Notes under the pieces: model-generated
Database searches by the model: none
Seen by the model: only the letters and a program-made list of their open reading frames with translations
What the model was told of the DNA's origin: nothing
Part shown: positions 32,064 through 45,347 of the stretch, one piece after another
How the letters are laid out: each line of letters starts with the position of its first letter
Numbering within the stretch: position 1 is the first letter of the stretch
Assembly (NCBI GenBank): GCA_037693485.1
Contig: CM075352.1
Coordinates: 163,421,001 to 163,485,000 of the forward strand
Source: Kitagawia praeruptora
Lineage: Eukaryota > Streptophyta > Magnoliopsida > Apiales > Apiaceae
Length of the DNA stretch: 64,000 nucleotides
Direction of reading: 5' to 3'
Position numbers and translations under genes: made by a program

Positions 32064-35000
32064 TCAAATTCTAATCTCTTGAAGATCTGGCATTGTTCTG
32101 AGATAGTCTATAAGCAATCTTCTTTCAGCATTTTCAAGCTCTATCTGCATAGCTTCCTTGATTTCTCTCAACTGAGGATCATTCTCATCAGTTTGATAGA
32201 TAGCAGCTCTAAGATCGTAGATTTTGTTTCTTCTCATTTCATTTCCCAACCTGATATACTTCACTTCCTCAAACTTCACATTAAAATCCAGAACAGTGAT
32301 TCCAAGATCAGTCTTCAGCTTTGTAGTTCCCTTCTCCATTTCTATCAGATTGCCATTCCAGTCTCTGTACTTAGGAACATACTTACTGTTGAATTTCATT
32401 TTTCTTCTTGCAAGGTTTTGAATCATCCTTTGTCTGAGCACATTTGCAACTGACTGAGCTCTTTGATTTCTCACTCTGAAAATATACAGGACATATTCAA
32501 GTTCTTCCCAGTATTTTAATTCAATATCCTTTTCAGAAACTTTAAACACTGTTCCATCAGCCATGAAATATAGCAAGAAATCCTTCTCTAAACTCCTCTG
32601 ATATACAAGCTGTACTGACTCCAGTCTGTCTAAACTCTCTTGAGTGACACCACGACCTGGAACAGACAGTGAAGAAGGATCTCTGGGACCAACATATTGT
32701 CTTGTGTCTCTGTGTGAGCCTATGCCTCCTTTGTTGTATCCGATTTTACCAGATAAGGCTCTACCATCAGTGAAATCCATTGGAACTGTAGCTTCTAGCC
32801 TTGAATCATGAAGAACACCTTTTCCAAATGTTGATTTCAACTGAGAAGACAATAATGGTGTGGTCACAACTTGTGCAGTAACAGAGGTTGTGTCTTCATT
32901 CTTCTGTACAACATGTGTATCAACAGAGGTTGTAACAATACTTTTCAGCTTTTGCTTAGCTTCTGCATCTGTTGGTTTTCTGAACACTTGCATTCTTTGA
33001 TTTGTACCAACTGGTTCTTTGATTTGAATGCCTTTAAGAACAGGCTTTGCAGCTTTAACATTCTTCTTCAATTTATCAGACTTTAAAGTCTTCAAATGCT
33101 TTTCTTGCAGACTCTTCTCTTCAGCTTTAGCATCTTCTATAGTAACTCCTTCTGCATTCTCTTCCATGAAAAGCTTAACAGCTAACTCCTCATCAGTCTT
33201 TGGATTTGATATTAATTCCAAACTCTTGGTTTTTGAAGTACCTTGAGTTTCAGTGTTTATTCCAACAGACTGTGACTTAAGAGATTTGCCAGATCTCAGA
33301 GTTAGTGTTTCAGAGTTTAAAGCCTTACTCTTATCACTTGCCCCTCCATCTCCAGCATCATCCTTTTGAAGCAGAGTTTGAGAAACTTTGCATTTAGACT
33401 TAGCAACTCTCTCCCCCTTTTTGACATCATCAGGAATGAGTATAGATGTAATGAGCTCCAAAGAGTTAGCAATAGAATCAACCTTAGAAAACAAAGCAGC
33501 TTGATTCTCTTCAACCTTTCCTAGCCTGGCAAAGAGAGTATCTTGAACTTTAGACAGCTGTGCAGCTTTAATTTTGGACTCTCTTTCCATCTTCATTTCT
33601 CTTGACTGTATCTCAGTCTTCAAAGAAGCAATTTCTTGTTTTGTGTCAGCAAAATTTCCATCCAGAGTTTTGACTTGTACCACAGTTGCCTTTAAACATG
33701 ATAAAATCTCTGGATTTGAAATTTTACTTGCAGTCTGCTTAACAAAATCAGCTGCTCTCCCTTTTGGAAAAATACAGTCTTGTTTATACCAATTAGCAGC
33801 ATATTTAGCAAGGTGCTCTACTTCAATTGCATGAGATGGACAAGGCTGATCAAAAGGTTTATGTTTATTTTCAGTCTGTGTTGGTGCACTCAGAAAAGAA
33901 TCAGAGTTTGCACTGTTTTCAGATTCATCTTCAGCACTTGCATCATTAGCTTGAGCATCTTTTAAAGAACCACTGTGCTGAGCTGTGTCAGCCACAGTTT
34001 CTGCAATAACTTCTGCAATTTTGTCAATAGTCTCCTCATGTTGCACAGGCTCTGCAACAGAGTTTGTATGTGTAGCTTCAACAGTCATAGATTCAAAAAT
34101 TATCTTAGTTGCCTGATCAACCTCATCACCTTTATCTGGAATTGGAGAAGCATTAGATATCAGTTCTGTGTGTGATGCTGCAGCTTCAGGTAAATTAACT
34201 GCAGGCTCATCAGCTACACCAGGAGCTTCAGTATGAACAACAGGTGAGATAGGATCAAGGATTGGTTAAAATGATTCAAGAACATCATTCACTGGTGAAA
34301 AATCATCTCTGTGATCCTCTTCTATAGGCATGTTATCCTCTGTAGGTACTTTAACATTGACAGCATCCTCTGCAGGTATTTCAACTTCTGCAGGTATTTC
34401 AACATTCTCTGTAGGCATTTCAACCTCTGCAGGTATAGCAACATTCTCTGCAACCTCAACAGTAGGTGTTTGCAGTGAAACCACCTCTGGAGCTTCAACA
34501 ACATTCTCATCATCTGATTCTGAAAGAATTAATCTTCTCTTCTTGACTTGAGGCACTACAATCTCCTCTTCTTCTTCACTAGAGCTCTCTTTAGGTGGTG
34601 AAAGTGAAGGTCTGTTTGCCTTTTGTTTCTTTCTTCTAGTATAAACAGCTCCAGGTAATATCTGTTTAGCCTTTGAGTGTTTAGTGTTTTGGGCAGTGTG
34701 TATTTTTCTTTTTGATTTGGATTTGGGTTTTTCAGTAGGTGCTGTCTCAGAGTTTAAGGTTTCAGAGTTTATGTGTTCTGGTTGTGGTTGATGAGATGTA
34801 GTAGGTACAGTTGTTGTGGGTGTTGTGGGTGTTGGTTCAGAATGTATGGTGTCTAATGGTTCAGGCATGTGTTGTGGTGACTGAGAATCCTGAGGTTGGT
34901 TAACATAGTTTTGTAAGGCTAGTGGCATAAACATATCAGGTATTTGCTGTTTAGTAACATCTTTATTTGTCAAATCAGAAAACATCCTTTTAGCAACTTG

Positions 35001-35684
35001 AAAAGGCTGAATCACATCAGCTTCATCAATTGTAATATTAGGCACACAAGCAGTGAATAGCATTTGACAAAAACGAGCAAAATAAACAGAAGTAGGCTCA
35101 GACAAACGCTCTCCCAAATTCATTAGCACTAGTCTACCAAAATCGAAATTACCTCCATACAGTAGAGCATGGCGAATTTGAAGAGTGTCAAGAGGAAGTG
35201 CATCCCAATTTGTTGTCTTCTTTCCAAAAGCTCTTGTAATGCAATCAAAAAAGAAGCTCCATTCCTTTCTCAAAAGCGGCCTTCTCAGAGACCCTAGCTT
35301 ATTCAAGTTGCCTGCACATCCAATTTGCTGCAACATTGTCCTCAAGCGATCATGACCAACAACACTGTAAGAAGTGTGAGTCTCAAAATCCAGAGCATCC
35401 CTAACCGTAGTTGGAGTAATGATATACTCTGATTCAGCATGAGTGAAAGTGATTGTTGGAGTGCCAGACTCTTCTCCATCATCATACACAGAGTTTGTAC
35501 AGAAAGTAGCAATTTGTGAAGCAGAGAGTATTGGTGGTGCAGTTAAAGCCTTCCCTATTTCAGAATCTTTCAAGAAATTTTGAAACAAATGAAACGCCTC
35601 TGGAGCATTTGCATTCTCCAGTGGTGCTGCATAGTTGCTAGGAAGAAAAATTAACCCTGCTGCATCAAACGCTTTGGTTGCCAT
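32064..35684 (-). pseudogene. copia third ORF (env-position), one in-frame stop
   Basis: A frame of 1206 codons interrupted only by TAA at 34266-34268, giving 472 codons (35684-34266) and a same-frame remainder to 32064. The first 250 residues form a compact domain (LIFLPSNYAAPLENA, FHLFQNFLKDSEIGKAL, RKEWSFFFDCITRAFGKK, PTSVYFARFCQMLF) that recurs in plant retrotransposon extra ORFs. Then comes a low-complexity Ser/Pro/Glu middle with VE.PAE repeats. In the second half a coiled coil (KQEIASLKTEIQSREMKME) and a basic region lead to a globular C terminus (LLYFMADGTVFKVSE, KYWEELEYVLYIFRVRN). I see no signal peptide, membrane helix or cleavage site, so an envelope role is not supported. Function unknown. 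Confidence 0.75.
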
Positions 35685-36760
35685 TAGTAAGATATGATAC
35701 GAAGATATTCAGAGAAAAGATGTATGGTAAGTGTTTACCAAAATGTGAAGGAGAATGAGTGAGAATTTTGAAAGTGAATAAGTATGCAAGTAACTGTGAG
35801 TGGGTGAATATTAATCGATGTGAAGTGAGAGAACAAAAACGATTAGAGTAAAACCAAAACTCAATCGTTTATTTAATGAAAGCGCGCAATTGATTTGTAG
35901 AGTAATGTGTAAGTGGGACACTATCATGGGACACGTGTCAAACAACTAATGGATCACTTAATAATTACCGCTGTCATTCCTATAATCACGACACTTTGAC
36001 ATATTTACACTAATTAACAGTTGTCAACTACCCCAATTACTCCAAAATAGTCAAATCATCTCAATGAAACTTTACCTTAGAGTACTTAACACAACTCAAC
36101 AGTGTTTATCAATTTTCCAACTTTATCACTAACAACCCTTTCAAAAATTGCACAGTTGTGAGTATGAGTGTGTGTGAAGCAGAGTTTACTAAAATCAATT
36201 TTTAGAGCATCTAATATTTCATAAAATCCATAACAAAAATCAATAAACACTGAATGCACAAACTCTCATATTAAACACTGATTGTTTGATGAATGCTAAA
36301 CTCTGTAGTTACTGTAATACAGAAATCTGAAAACTTCCATTCCCTTTGATGTCCATGATTATCCAAGTAAGCACACAGTCTTTGAAGACAAAAAGATCAA
36401 GAGATAGAAATCAGAGCATCATTCAGTGAATAATAGTCATGAATTTGATAATCTCACAAACTCTCGAAGCACACAAGTGTTTAGGTGAAGTGTTTACACT
36501 CACTTTCAATCAGAAATAGCAGAATCTACCATATGCTTGAATGTCCACCAAATCTACACTACTTTGAGTACATGTATGCACAAATCAAAAGGACTTTATT
36601 CAGGGTCGTAATGGAGTAAGATCAAACAGATGAATAGAGATGTTTTATTCATGAGTGAATTTCAAACTGAACATTTTAATAGACCAAAGTGTTCAGTCAC
36701 ACTGTTAGTACATATTTGCACAAGATCAGTATATATGCCCTTTTTTTTTTTTTATTTAAC
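35685..36760 (-). other. copia spacer upstream of third ORF
   Basis: About 1.1 kb without genes; the intergenic part between pol and ORF3 continuing into the repeated block at 36761. Frequent CAGAGTTT/GTGTTTA motifs also occur elsewhere in this element. Confidence 0.6.
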
Positions 36761-37120
36761 ATATATACTGAAAAACTTTTCTTTTCTTAAGAAACACTCA
36801 TCTGCTTGATTTTTTTTTTCAAAAGAATATAACTGCTCTTAATACTTCAGAGTATAAGAAAAATGAGCAGTTAATTAGGCTCAAAGGGGTTTACTAAGGG
36901 GTGGTTTTTATGAACAGTGTTTATACAGAGTTTGAACAGTGTTCAAAAGAATTTTGAACAGTGTTTGAAGGAATGGTAAATCCTATTGCCTTTATCATTT
37001 TCATGCACACACATATCATGTAGTCTCAAGATGGTTTAATACAAGTTCTAGAGAAACATACTTCCTGATGAATATCACACAACAATAAATACTGATTGAT
37101 AGAAAATGTATCAATCACTG
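36761..37120. repeat. left copy of 360 bp direct repeat flanking the transferred segment
   Basis: Matches 50431-50789 with a one-base length difference (GGGG versus GGG) and about one substitution (ACATAC/ACGTAC). It is copia intergenic sequence present once on each side of 37121-50428, as a very long target duplication would be. Confidence 0.9.
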
Positions 37121-37163
37121 GTTTAGCTATATTAATCAGAGTTAAACATTTGTGTTTAAACAT

Positions 37164-37598
37164 AGATCTATAGGGTCACGTGAACACATGTTAGTGTGAG
37201 TATGAGAACACATATCCACCACATTTCAAAATATATTTTAAAGGACAACTTCACAAAAAAAAATCTTATAATTCTATCTTCTATTCATTCAATTTTTTTT
37301 TAAAAAAAATTAACAAAAAAATTTAAAAAAACGGTTGCCATGTTATCATTTTTAAATTTTTTTTTTTTTTTTAAAAACTTTTTTTTGATTTTTTTTTTAG
37401 AAATTAACAAAAAAATTAAAAAAAACGGTTGCCATGTTATCATTTTTTAATTTTTTTAATTTTTTTTTAAAAACTTTTTTTGATGAATGGATAGATGATA
37501 GAATTATAAGAGTTTTCTTGTGAGTGACGTGCCCTTTAAAATAGTTTGATATGTGGTATTCTCCTCGTTCTCTCCAAATCATACCCTAGATCTATAAC
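37164..37598. mobile_element. foldback MITE, second copy
   Basis: Counterpart of 7770-8210, with small length changes in the A/T runs. Confidence 0.6.
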
Positions 37599-37969
37599 TT
37601 AAAATTGAATTAGTACAATTTAGATTCAATTTCACCACTTTCAAATAGAAAAATGCATTATTTGGATATCATACAATGAACATATTAAGAAAATAAAAAT
37701 TACTCAATATTTTTCCTTTAAAAAGAAATAATGTATAATGATATTAATATTGTTTTTGTCGCACCTATAACTTGTAATTAAATTACATGCAGATAATTGT
37801 TTCAAAAAAAAAAATGCACATAAAAACATCAAATCATTATTTTTCAATAAGAAGTCTCACAAATCATAAACATTAAACAAAGGAAACAAATTGGAATGAT
37901 TTTTATTATAACATTGTACTCAAGCATGATGGAAACAATAATAATAGATTCAATGGGTTGATACTATAT

Positions 37970-38309
37970 CTACCCCTTCTTGTTCGCATTGATAGCGGCA
38001 GCAACATCAAAAAGATACTTGTCATGACGACATTTTGGGCAAACGAGATGGTTTTCTGGTACCATCACATACAGGTGGCATGATTTGCAGCCCATAAACA
38101 CCATCTGAGCGGTATAAGGCATATTCATATCTAGTACTGCCTTATTCTTTCCTTCTTGCTCCTACAAAATCAAAATGTTTACATTAATAAATATTATTGG
38201 ATAAAATAGATCAAATTTTTATGCATTACCTTGAGAAGCTCATCAACAAATTGAGTTTTTGTTTCTCCTTGTTCACTAGTGACACTTGTATATGATTATT
38301 CTTAGCCAT
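37970..38309 (-). pseudogene. GIR1-like zinc-ribbon gene, frameshifted copy
   Basis: Exon 2 (38161-37970) matches the intact gene at 8582-8773. Exon 1 (38309-38230) is 80 bp rather than 78, because two bases (TA) are inserted after the sixth codon. This shifts the frame, so the zinc ribbon is no longer read from this ATG. Splice sites are kept. The break arose after or during duplication, or was already present in the copied template. Confidence 0.7.
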
Positions 38310-38945
38310 GATTCTTGTAAATAAAAATTATATAACTCTAGTGTTTATGCAAATAATAAAGTACAGGATCACCTATATACCTATATATACTAGTTGAATA
38401 TGCTAATCAGGCTAGCAGTTTCAAAAGTTTTTTTCTTTAATTTAAGTTTTTCATTTTTTTGACCGTGATTATTCGATCTGTTTTTTCTTGTATCTGTTCT
38501 TTTTTATTTTTTGTATCTGTTTGTCAAATATTTTAAAAAAAATCTCATTTCCTCTTTATTCTCACGTACTCAACTTCTCACCCATACTTTTGTAAATTTA
38601 CAAAGTAACTTTAATATTTTGCAATCTAATGTAAATCTGATTTGGAGTTACTATTGTATATCTAAGTTATTAAAAGTATCTTATAGGATTGTATTAAGTT
38701 ACTGTAATATAAATATTATTAAATTTATTTCTTTTGAACAAATCACTATGTGAATATTTAATAAATGATTGATAGAGCAATTATTTGGGTTTTTATTTAT
38801 TAAATTTTAATGTTTTATGATAGGAAGGAAGAACATCTAAACTTGGAAAGAATAAAGAATAAAAATCTTTATTATGAGATTTGTTGAGAGGAAATTAGGT
38901 TTATTGGAATTGCATGTATGACCCTATCAAGAGTTCTAGAAGTCT

Positions 38946-39710
38946 CACTACGTCAAATTTTGGCGCTTCCGCCACATAAAATATGTGTGGTTATGAACTT
39001 TACGTCAGGCTTGTCACCTTTACGCCTATTAATGACACACTCGATCCGGTTGTGTGGCTCTAACTCAAAACAGAGTGACTAAAGCATATAGCCCCCGTTT
39101 TATGCTCAAAAGTGTGAATAAATACCAACTTGTGGCTAAAGAGAATTAATAACGTGGCTAAATACTACTCCCTCCGTCCCTCCCAATTCTTTACATTTTC
39201 CATTTTGGGATGTCCCTCCCAATTCTTTACATTTCTAAACTTTCCAAAAATAGTAAAGTTTTAACCTTTAAACAAATAAAAAATATCGACCACTTTCTTC
39301 CATCTTTCTAATCTATTACTTAAATATTGATATAGGTCCCACAATTTTACTCACTTTTTTTCTCTCCCCACTTACTTTTTTCTCCTTTCTTAATCTCCGT
39401 GCCCAACCCAATTGTAAAGAATTGGGAGGAACGGAGGGAGTAACATTCATCAAAACTTAGTTTTGGTCGCACTATTTATTGGTAAATCGCGGCAAAAAGT
39501 TTTGGTATGGCCACATTCTATAATTTTTGTGTGGTCGTTTCTATGTATATACACTATTAAATAACTGATTTTAGTCACTAATAATTGTAGAAACTATAGT
39601 TCGGGCTAAAACCTAGTTTTATAGAATTTTTGTAATATATAGTGTGGCTAAAGGATAGTAATAGCCACACACACTTAACTAAATTATACAGGGTTTTATT
39701 TGTATAATAA
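38946..39710. mobile_element. CACTA-like left end, second copy
   Basis: CACTACGTCAAATTTTGGCG at 38946. It keeps 14 bases (within TTTTGGCGCTTCCGCC) missing from the copy at 9556 and looks more like a standard CACTA terminus. The same GTGGCTAAA-type subterminal motifs follow. Confidence 0.45.
39168..39440. mobile_element. Stowaway MITE, second copy
   Basis: Same ends and TA flanks as 9764-10034, with small differences. It came with the transferred segment, not by a new insertion. Confidence 0.9.
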
Positions 39711-39881
39711 ATTATCAATAATAAATAATATTACCAAAATGTCAAAATTGAAACACAACGCTATTTTAAAATTCAAACACTTAGCCATACATAATCCATC
39801 ACCAAACTAAATAGCAACATAATTAATGTAATAGCTAAGACCAATCCATACATAATCCATCACCAAACTAAAACCACAAAA

Positions 39882-40118
39882 TTCTTAATTTGGTGTTTCC
39901 TCATTTCCTGTTATTTTGAGGAGTTCATTTATGTATCATATGCGTAAAAGTTCATTGCCTCAAACGGAGCAGTGCAGAGAATACTGACAAAATTTCCGTT
40001 CCAAAATCCTTTCAGCCCTTGAGAAGCTCCTATTGACTTCATTAGCTCAATGAGATTCTTCTATTTACCGCGAACCATGTACTCAAGCTTCAGTCTCTCA
40101 AGCAGAGCAACAAAAGTC
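39882..40118 (-). pseudogene. BTL-type carrier fragment, second copy
   Basis: Counterpart of 10476-10712 with the same stops and frameshift, so these defects predate the duplication. One visible change (CTTTCAGCC versus CTTTGAGCC) alters the Leu in QGLKG. Confidence 0.7.
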
Positions 40119-41250
40119 CTGATACAACATTAATGCCAAGAAATTAGGATCGTAGCAGGTAAATGGAATAATCGAAAGATGATACAGAGCTAAATGAACC
40201 TTTAGACTGAATATTAAGTGCATCATAATTTAATTTGTAGACTTTGCTTCTATATTTACATCTTAAGCCTAAACTAGCTGGTTTCGCTCTTACTCATGTA
40301 CATTTGTGAAATAACTACTTAAACCTGTATGTTTTGTGTAGGTTGACAAAAACCAGTTGGATATTAGACATCAACCACAATTGACATTCTAAACTGAAGT
40401 ATCAAGAAATTTTTCTTGCTTACAAATCCAACCTGCAGCAAAAACACAGAAGCTATATACATGATATGCAGAGCTTGCTGCATAGAGAAGAAATCAAATA
40501 TTTGTGTCATACATACAAAAGATGAAATATTAGAATATTTCAACATACAAATGCAATTTAATTGTCATGAACAAAATTTCTTAAGACGACAAGGTTTGTT
40601 GCAATCATGACTCTCAAGTTCTTAACAGAGCATCATGACTAATAGTCCTGACTCTCAAGTTCTTAACAGAGCATCACGACTAACCATATGAGGGCAATAA
40701 TATTCTGAATTTTCAACATACTAGAAATAAATGCTTTGTCCGAACTGGACTGTCAAATGAGTTTTCAATTGTGTTACAAAGGAGCATGGTGTATATCTAT
40801 ATCCATTACATCATTCCTCATAAATGTAATTCATCAATCATATGTTGTGTGCCTTGTCAAAATTTACTTTGCTATTATTTCTCGACAACAAAGCCAGCAA
40901 CATATATACATTAGAGAAGCACAAAAACAAAGCCAGCAACATATATGCAAATACCTTTAGTTTTTGAAGTAATCCAGCAACCTTCTTTGCTATTATTTTG
41001 CCACAACAAAGCCAGCAACATATATGCAAATACATTTAGTTTTTGAAGTAATCCATCAACCTTATATACTAACTTATCCACCTCTTGTATCTAAAACAAA
41101 GCCAAAAACATATATACATTAGAGAAGCACAACAACAAGTCTTCACATTAATTAAAACATGGCATGAAATCACGCTTTTAAGTTTTCAGATGTAGGAACT
41201 AAAAAGTTTAAACACAATCCTAAAACCATAATCTAAAGCACTTGTCAATT

Positions 41251-41556
41251 TTCCATCTTTCTAGAGGTTCCTCTATCATCACGACTAACCATATGAGCAA
41301 CAGTTGCCACGTGAGCAGCCCTTGGTGTTGGTGGTTCTCCAAATGGAGTAATTCTACAATAATTATCACATCTCAATATCAAAATTACAGTTATCCGTTA
41401 AAATCAACAAGACACTTAATCGTAAGAAATAAAACGAAGGAACAAAGGCTCTTGGAACTCATATCAAATCATACCTAGATAAAAACACCACAATCTCTGT
41501 TTCACAACATACATTGGTGTGATCACTGCATCACTAGCAACAGTAGCAAAAACACC
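41251..41556 (-). pseudogene. BSL exon (41251-41355) and mitoferrin-like fragment (41481-41556), second copies
   Basis: Both fragments and the GT...AG interval between them are as in 11870-12175. The carrier fragment reads GVFATVASDAV, keeping Ala where the other copy has Thr. Confidence 0.5.
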
Positions 41557-41928
41557 ACAAAAACACAAGTTAGCAAAAGTTCACAAGTTATCCATGGGAC
41601 TTAATAAAAACAAACACAAAGATATATTGGCCCATTAGAGGGAGGAGTTGAAATACTTGGCAATATAAAACCCTCCAACATCATTTCGCATAAAAGATCA
41701 AATGTTCCTATACTAAAAAATTGACTATTATACAACTTTAGTATTAATAGAATAGTTAGGAAAAATGCTCTCTTTTACATTAACCGGAAACAACCACTTT
41801 TCTCATCGTTGACCATCCCTTTCATCACCTTACTCCACTCCACGCCTCTCACGCTTCTCATTTTCTTAATCCCAGCAATCTCCTCTCTCATATAAACTTC
41901 TCAGCAATCTCGATCTGTCACCTTTCGG

Positions 41929-42599
41929 ATGGGTTCCCAGAACTCGGAAAACTCAGGTTCTATGAACTCCGACGAATTTATAGCTTTTATTCATCATAAC
42001 CATGTAGCCCTGGCTCCTATTTTACACATCCAGATGCAATTGGAAGCTGATAATGCATCTTTTGACACAAACGTGGTCATGGGTGAACATCTTTCACCGG
42101 GAGGACAAGCACGAATGAGAGAGCAAATTGATTTGATTTTAAATGATGGGTCTATCCAGCCTGTTACTGGTCCCTTAAAGGAGGCTTCGACTAAATCATC
42201 TCATGTTGGTACAGTTGATAAAGTGTCCTCACCTCCTGAAGCTAACTCCTTGGGTCAAAATGATGCTGAGCTCTATTGTCTCAAAAAATGTAATTGATTC
42301 GATTCCCTGTGTAAATGAAAATGTTGAAGTTGATATTACCTATAATTAGGATGGGTCTACTTCAGTTCAATTTCCAAAAAGAATATTTGGTTCATGCTTA
42401 GAAATAGTGGGAAACTAGCATCATTGGCCACCTTATTGGGGGGAATTTTGCCTTTAAATTTGTTAAGGAACAGGCTCAAAAAATCTGGCAAAACAGAGGA
42501 TTAACTGGTGTATACTATAGCTCAAAAGGCTATTACACATTCCGATTTGATACGATGGAAGCAAGAAATACGGTTCTAAATTTGAATACGGTCCAAATG
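41929..42599 (+). pseudogene. LINE ORF1, 5' part, second copy
   Basis: Same 122-codon first frame (41929-42297) and broken DUF4283 start as at 12548. Cut at 42599 by CACTA-B; the last three bases, ATG, are its target duplication. Confidence 0.85.
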
Positions 42600-43782
42600 C
42601 ACTACAAGATTTTTTGATTCAGACAACGCATTTACACCGTCGTGTGAAGCCCTGATTTTCCGTGGTCTATTGAGATGCCGTCTGTTATGCGTATCAGACA
42701 ACAGCAGCTTAACCGTTGTCTGTGTTGCAGACAGATAACATACGTGATTTCAAAACCGTTGTCTGAAAGCTGGTATAGACAATAGTTTAATAAGAAACGG
42801 TTGTCTCATTTCACGTAGCTCAAGTGTTTCTTGGAGTCGAACTGTTGTCTAATTTCACCTACGTCCATGGTTTATAAAATATAATCTATTGTTTCTTTAT
42901 GGTATAGACAATGGTCTTTTTGTAACAGAAGTGTTGTGTGAAATTTAGTTCGACAACGTTTTAATTTCATTCGTATGTTGTATGTGTTATAATTACACCA
43001 CACTTTCTTTGTTTATTACATGTTGTCTGAATGTATAAGACATTACGTTTTTATTTTTGCAAAAGCATTGCGTAAATATTTAACCTACAACATTTTCATT
43101 TCGTTATTATGTTGTATATGTTTTAAGTACACCACACTTTTATGCTTACTACATGTTGTCTGAATATATAAGACACTACATTTTCATTTTTGCAAAAGCA
43201 TTGTCTGTTACATAGAATAACAAGTATTCCAAACAATGCCCTAATTGGCTACATTCTATAAAAAATCAAATATTACCAAAATTACAAATACACTTGTCCA
43301 CAAAACTAAAATAAAAGGACAAAATCAAAGCCCTATCATACTAGAACTTGTCCATTGAATTGTTGCTACCTCTACTTCTTGAATTGTTGACGGTCACAAA
43401 CGCAAATAAGCGACTTCTTCTTCCTGTGATTTTGTTATATATAGCCTACAAAAGATTACAAATTCAATCAACTCTTCCACTCAATTCTTGTTAAGGCAAA
43501 GTTTATACAGAGATAACTCTGCAACTCAATTCTATAGACAAAAAAATTATGCAACTCAATGCAAGAATTAAGTTCAGTTATTACTATTAATCCACCATTT
43601 GCATTAGTAGTCGTCAAGAGATTGTGCTGCACCTGCAAACTAAAGTAGGAGATGTAATTTGTGTCTTGATTTCAATAATAGACAACATATGAGAAAGATA
43701 ACAAGAGAAATACTCTTCCTGATTATGTTGCTTAAAATAACAAGACAACTACTTTGGCTATATCAATAATTATACCTGTGTG

Positions 43783-43992
43783 CTAGAGAAAGTGAAGTTC
43801 CCAGCTGATTGCAGTTGTGGGCTCAAATATCATATCTTTAAGCACCACAAAGATTCTGACTAACTTGGTTATATCTGTGTGTAATGTCCAAGTTAAATTA
43901 TCTGTTCCAACTAGAACTGGTTTCCCCAATAGTTTCTGGAGGCCCAAATAAATCTGCTTGAATGCAAGATTAAGAATGTATGAACCAGGCAA
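43783..43992 (-). pseudogene. captured exon, source unknown
   Basis: An open stretch of 69 codons reading LNLAFKQIYLGLQKLLGKP and TDITKLVRIFVVLKDM. Composition looks like a real exon, but I do not recognise the family. It lies downstream of the RhoGAP exons in the same direction and could be from the same or another gene. Confidence 0.35.
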
Positions 43993-44269
43993 CTAAAATG
44001 TTAAATAAATGAGATCTTTATGATTATAATTTATAATCAACAATACAAAATCTTAAAAAGATATTACAACATATCAGTTGGTAAAATCTGTAATTACATG
44101 ATTATAAAAATTGAGCAATTTGCAACTTAGCCCACCTAAACATAGTAAGCAATCAAAAACAAAGGAGATATGGAAAGTGGATAAATATCAGTTGGCAAGA
44201 TTATTGGAAGAGAGGATACACACAGATATAAACACACACGCACGCACGCATAGAGAGAGATGAAAATGC

Positions 44270-44970
44270 CTTGGTGAGAAGTGAGTTCTGGCTAACACGT
44301 TGCAGGAGTGCAGTAACAAGTTCTAGTGGCATATAGTTAACAGTTGGAAGCCTTTTCAATACATCTCGTAACCCAGGTATGCTGGAACGTGATCGTTTGA
44401 TTTCATCATGTAGTTCAAACGTAATTAAGGGCTTAGGCAGGCTTTCGAAATAACACTTGATCTAGGTTGCAACATCAAGTGGGTTTATACCTTCTGCCAG
44501 CAAAGCATTAGGATATGTTAAGAAAAAACACCAATTACGCTATGTACATGATATAATTATGAAATCTTAATAATCTTGCACTTAATACCTTGGTTGTATA
44601 ATGAAACTAACTGCTGAATAACCTTTCTATTTCCCAATCTGTGCTTGCAACTCCCTGCAAAAAATATGTAAGATATAAGAGATATCTAACTTGAAAAGTG
44701 CAACTTAAACAAATGTTAAACTAATTATTTTTTACAGTGCAATTATACATATGTATACACCTTCTGCCACTACTCAAGATCAGTCAAAAGAACCTTACTC
44801 TTCTGTTTAGTTATCTTTGCCACCTGAAACATACCAAATCATACATGTCAAATGTCAATGGTTCACGTCTGTGACATTGCCTTTGGCATATTTTGCAACC
44901 TCACCTACAAATGTTCCACTTCTCGCAGATTGCCCAGCCTCTTTAAGCTTCACTCCTGAATCAACAATTG
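44270..44970 (-). pseudogene. RhoGAP family gene, four captured exon pieces
   Basis: Pieces on the minus strand: about 44970-44862 (VDSGVKLKEAGQSA, GTFVGEVAKYAKGNVTDV); 44823-44761 (VAKITKQKSKVLLTDLE, stop, WQK); 44654-44589 (GVASTD, then in a shifted frame GNRKVIQQLVSLYNQ); and from 44493 (GINPLDVAT, stop, IKCYFESLPKPLITFEL, GLRDVLKRLPTVNY, ELVTALLQRVSQNSLL). Order and wording follow the plant RhoGAP protein represented by Arabidopsis At5g61530. Acceptors and donors are present, and the phase from exon three to four (Q|E) is preserved. Two in-frame stops and loss of the part with the arginine finger exclude GAP activity. Confidence 0.8.
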
Positions 44971-45203
44971 AGTACATTTGCTATGGCGATAAAGAAGCAA
45001 CATATACATATGCTGAAAATAAAATCGAAATAAGACACAACAATCAGAGTATATTTAAGAGCAATGGAATGTAGAGGAACATAAACAAAAGGGACAACAG
45101 CATAAAACAATACTAAGCACTCTAGTCCCGACTCCTTTGCAACACAATCTAAGCCAGGATCTAATAACATTAGGAAAAACGCAGAAGAATAGGGATTCCT
45201 TAC

Positions 45204-45347
45204 ATGATTAGATTTTAGCATATTTAAGAAATTTTCAAATCGCTTTGCAATGCCTTGCCAGTGAGAAACCAAAATCTCTTGAGCAGCAGCATTTGCAAGT
45301 GTACGAGCGGTCCCCTTGAGTAGGTTTGTTCTGGATATTCTTGGAGC
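45204..45347 (-). pseudogene. class XI myosin tail exon, captured
   Basis: A complete 144 bp exon with a GTGTAG acceptor and GTAAGG donor, exactly 48 codons: APRISRTNLLKG, TLANAAAQEILVSHWQGI, AKRFENFLNMLKSNH. This matches the start of the globular (DIL) tail of plant myosin XI, which carries organelles along actin. No stop inside. Motor, IQ and the rest of the tail are missing, so no myosin function is possible, but the exon could be spliced into a transcript with the neighbouring RhoGAP pieces. Confidence 0.8.

Noticed and set aside
32064..35684. Third copia ORF as a retroviral-type envelope gene
   Set aside because: No signal peptide, membrane helix or protease site; only its position recalls env.
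36761..37120. 360 bp repeat as an LTR or terminal repeat of an unknown transposon
   Set aside because: It is ordinary copia spacer continuous with the host element on both outer sides and shows no terminal motifs, so a target duplication fits better.
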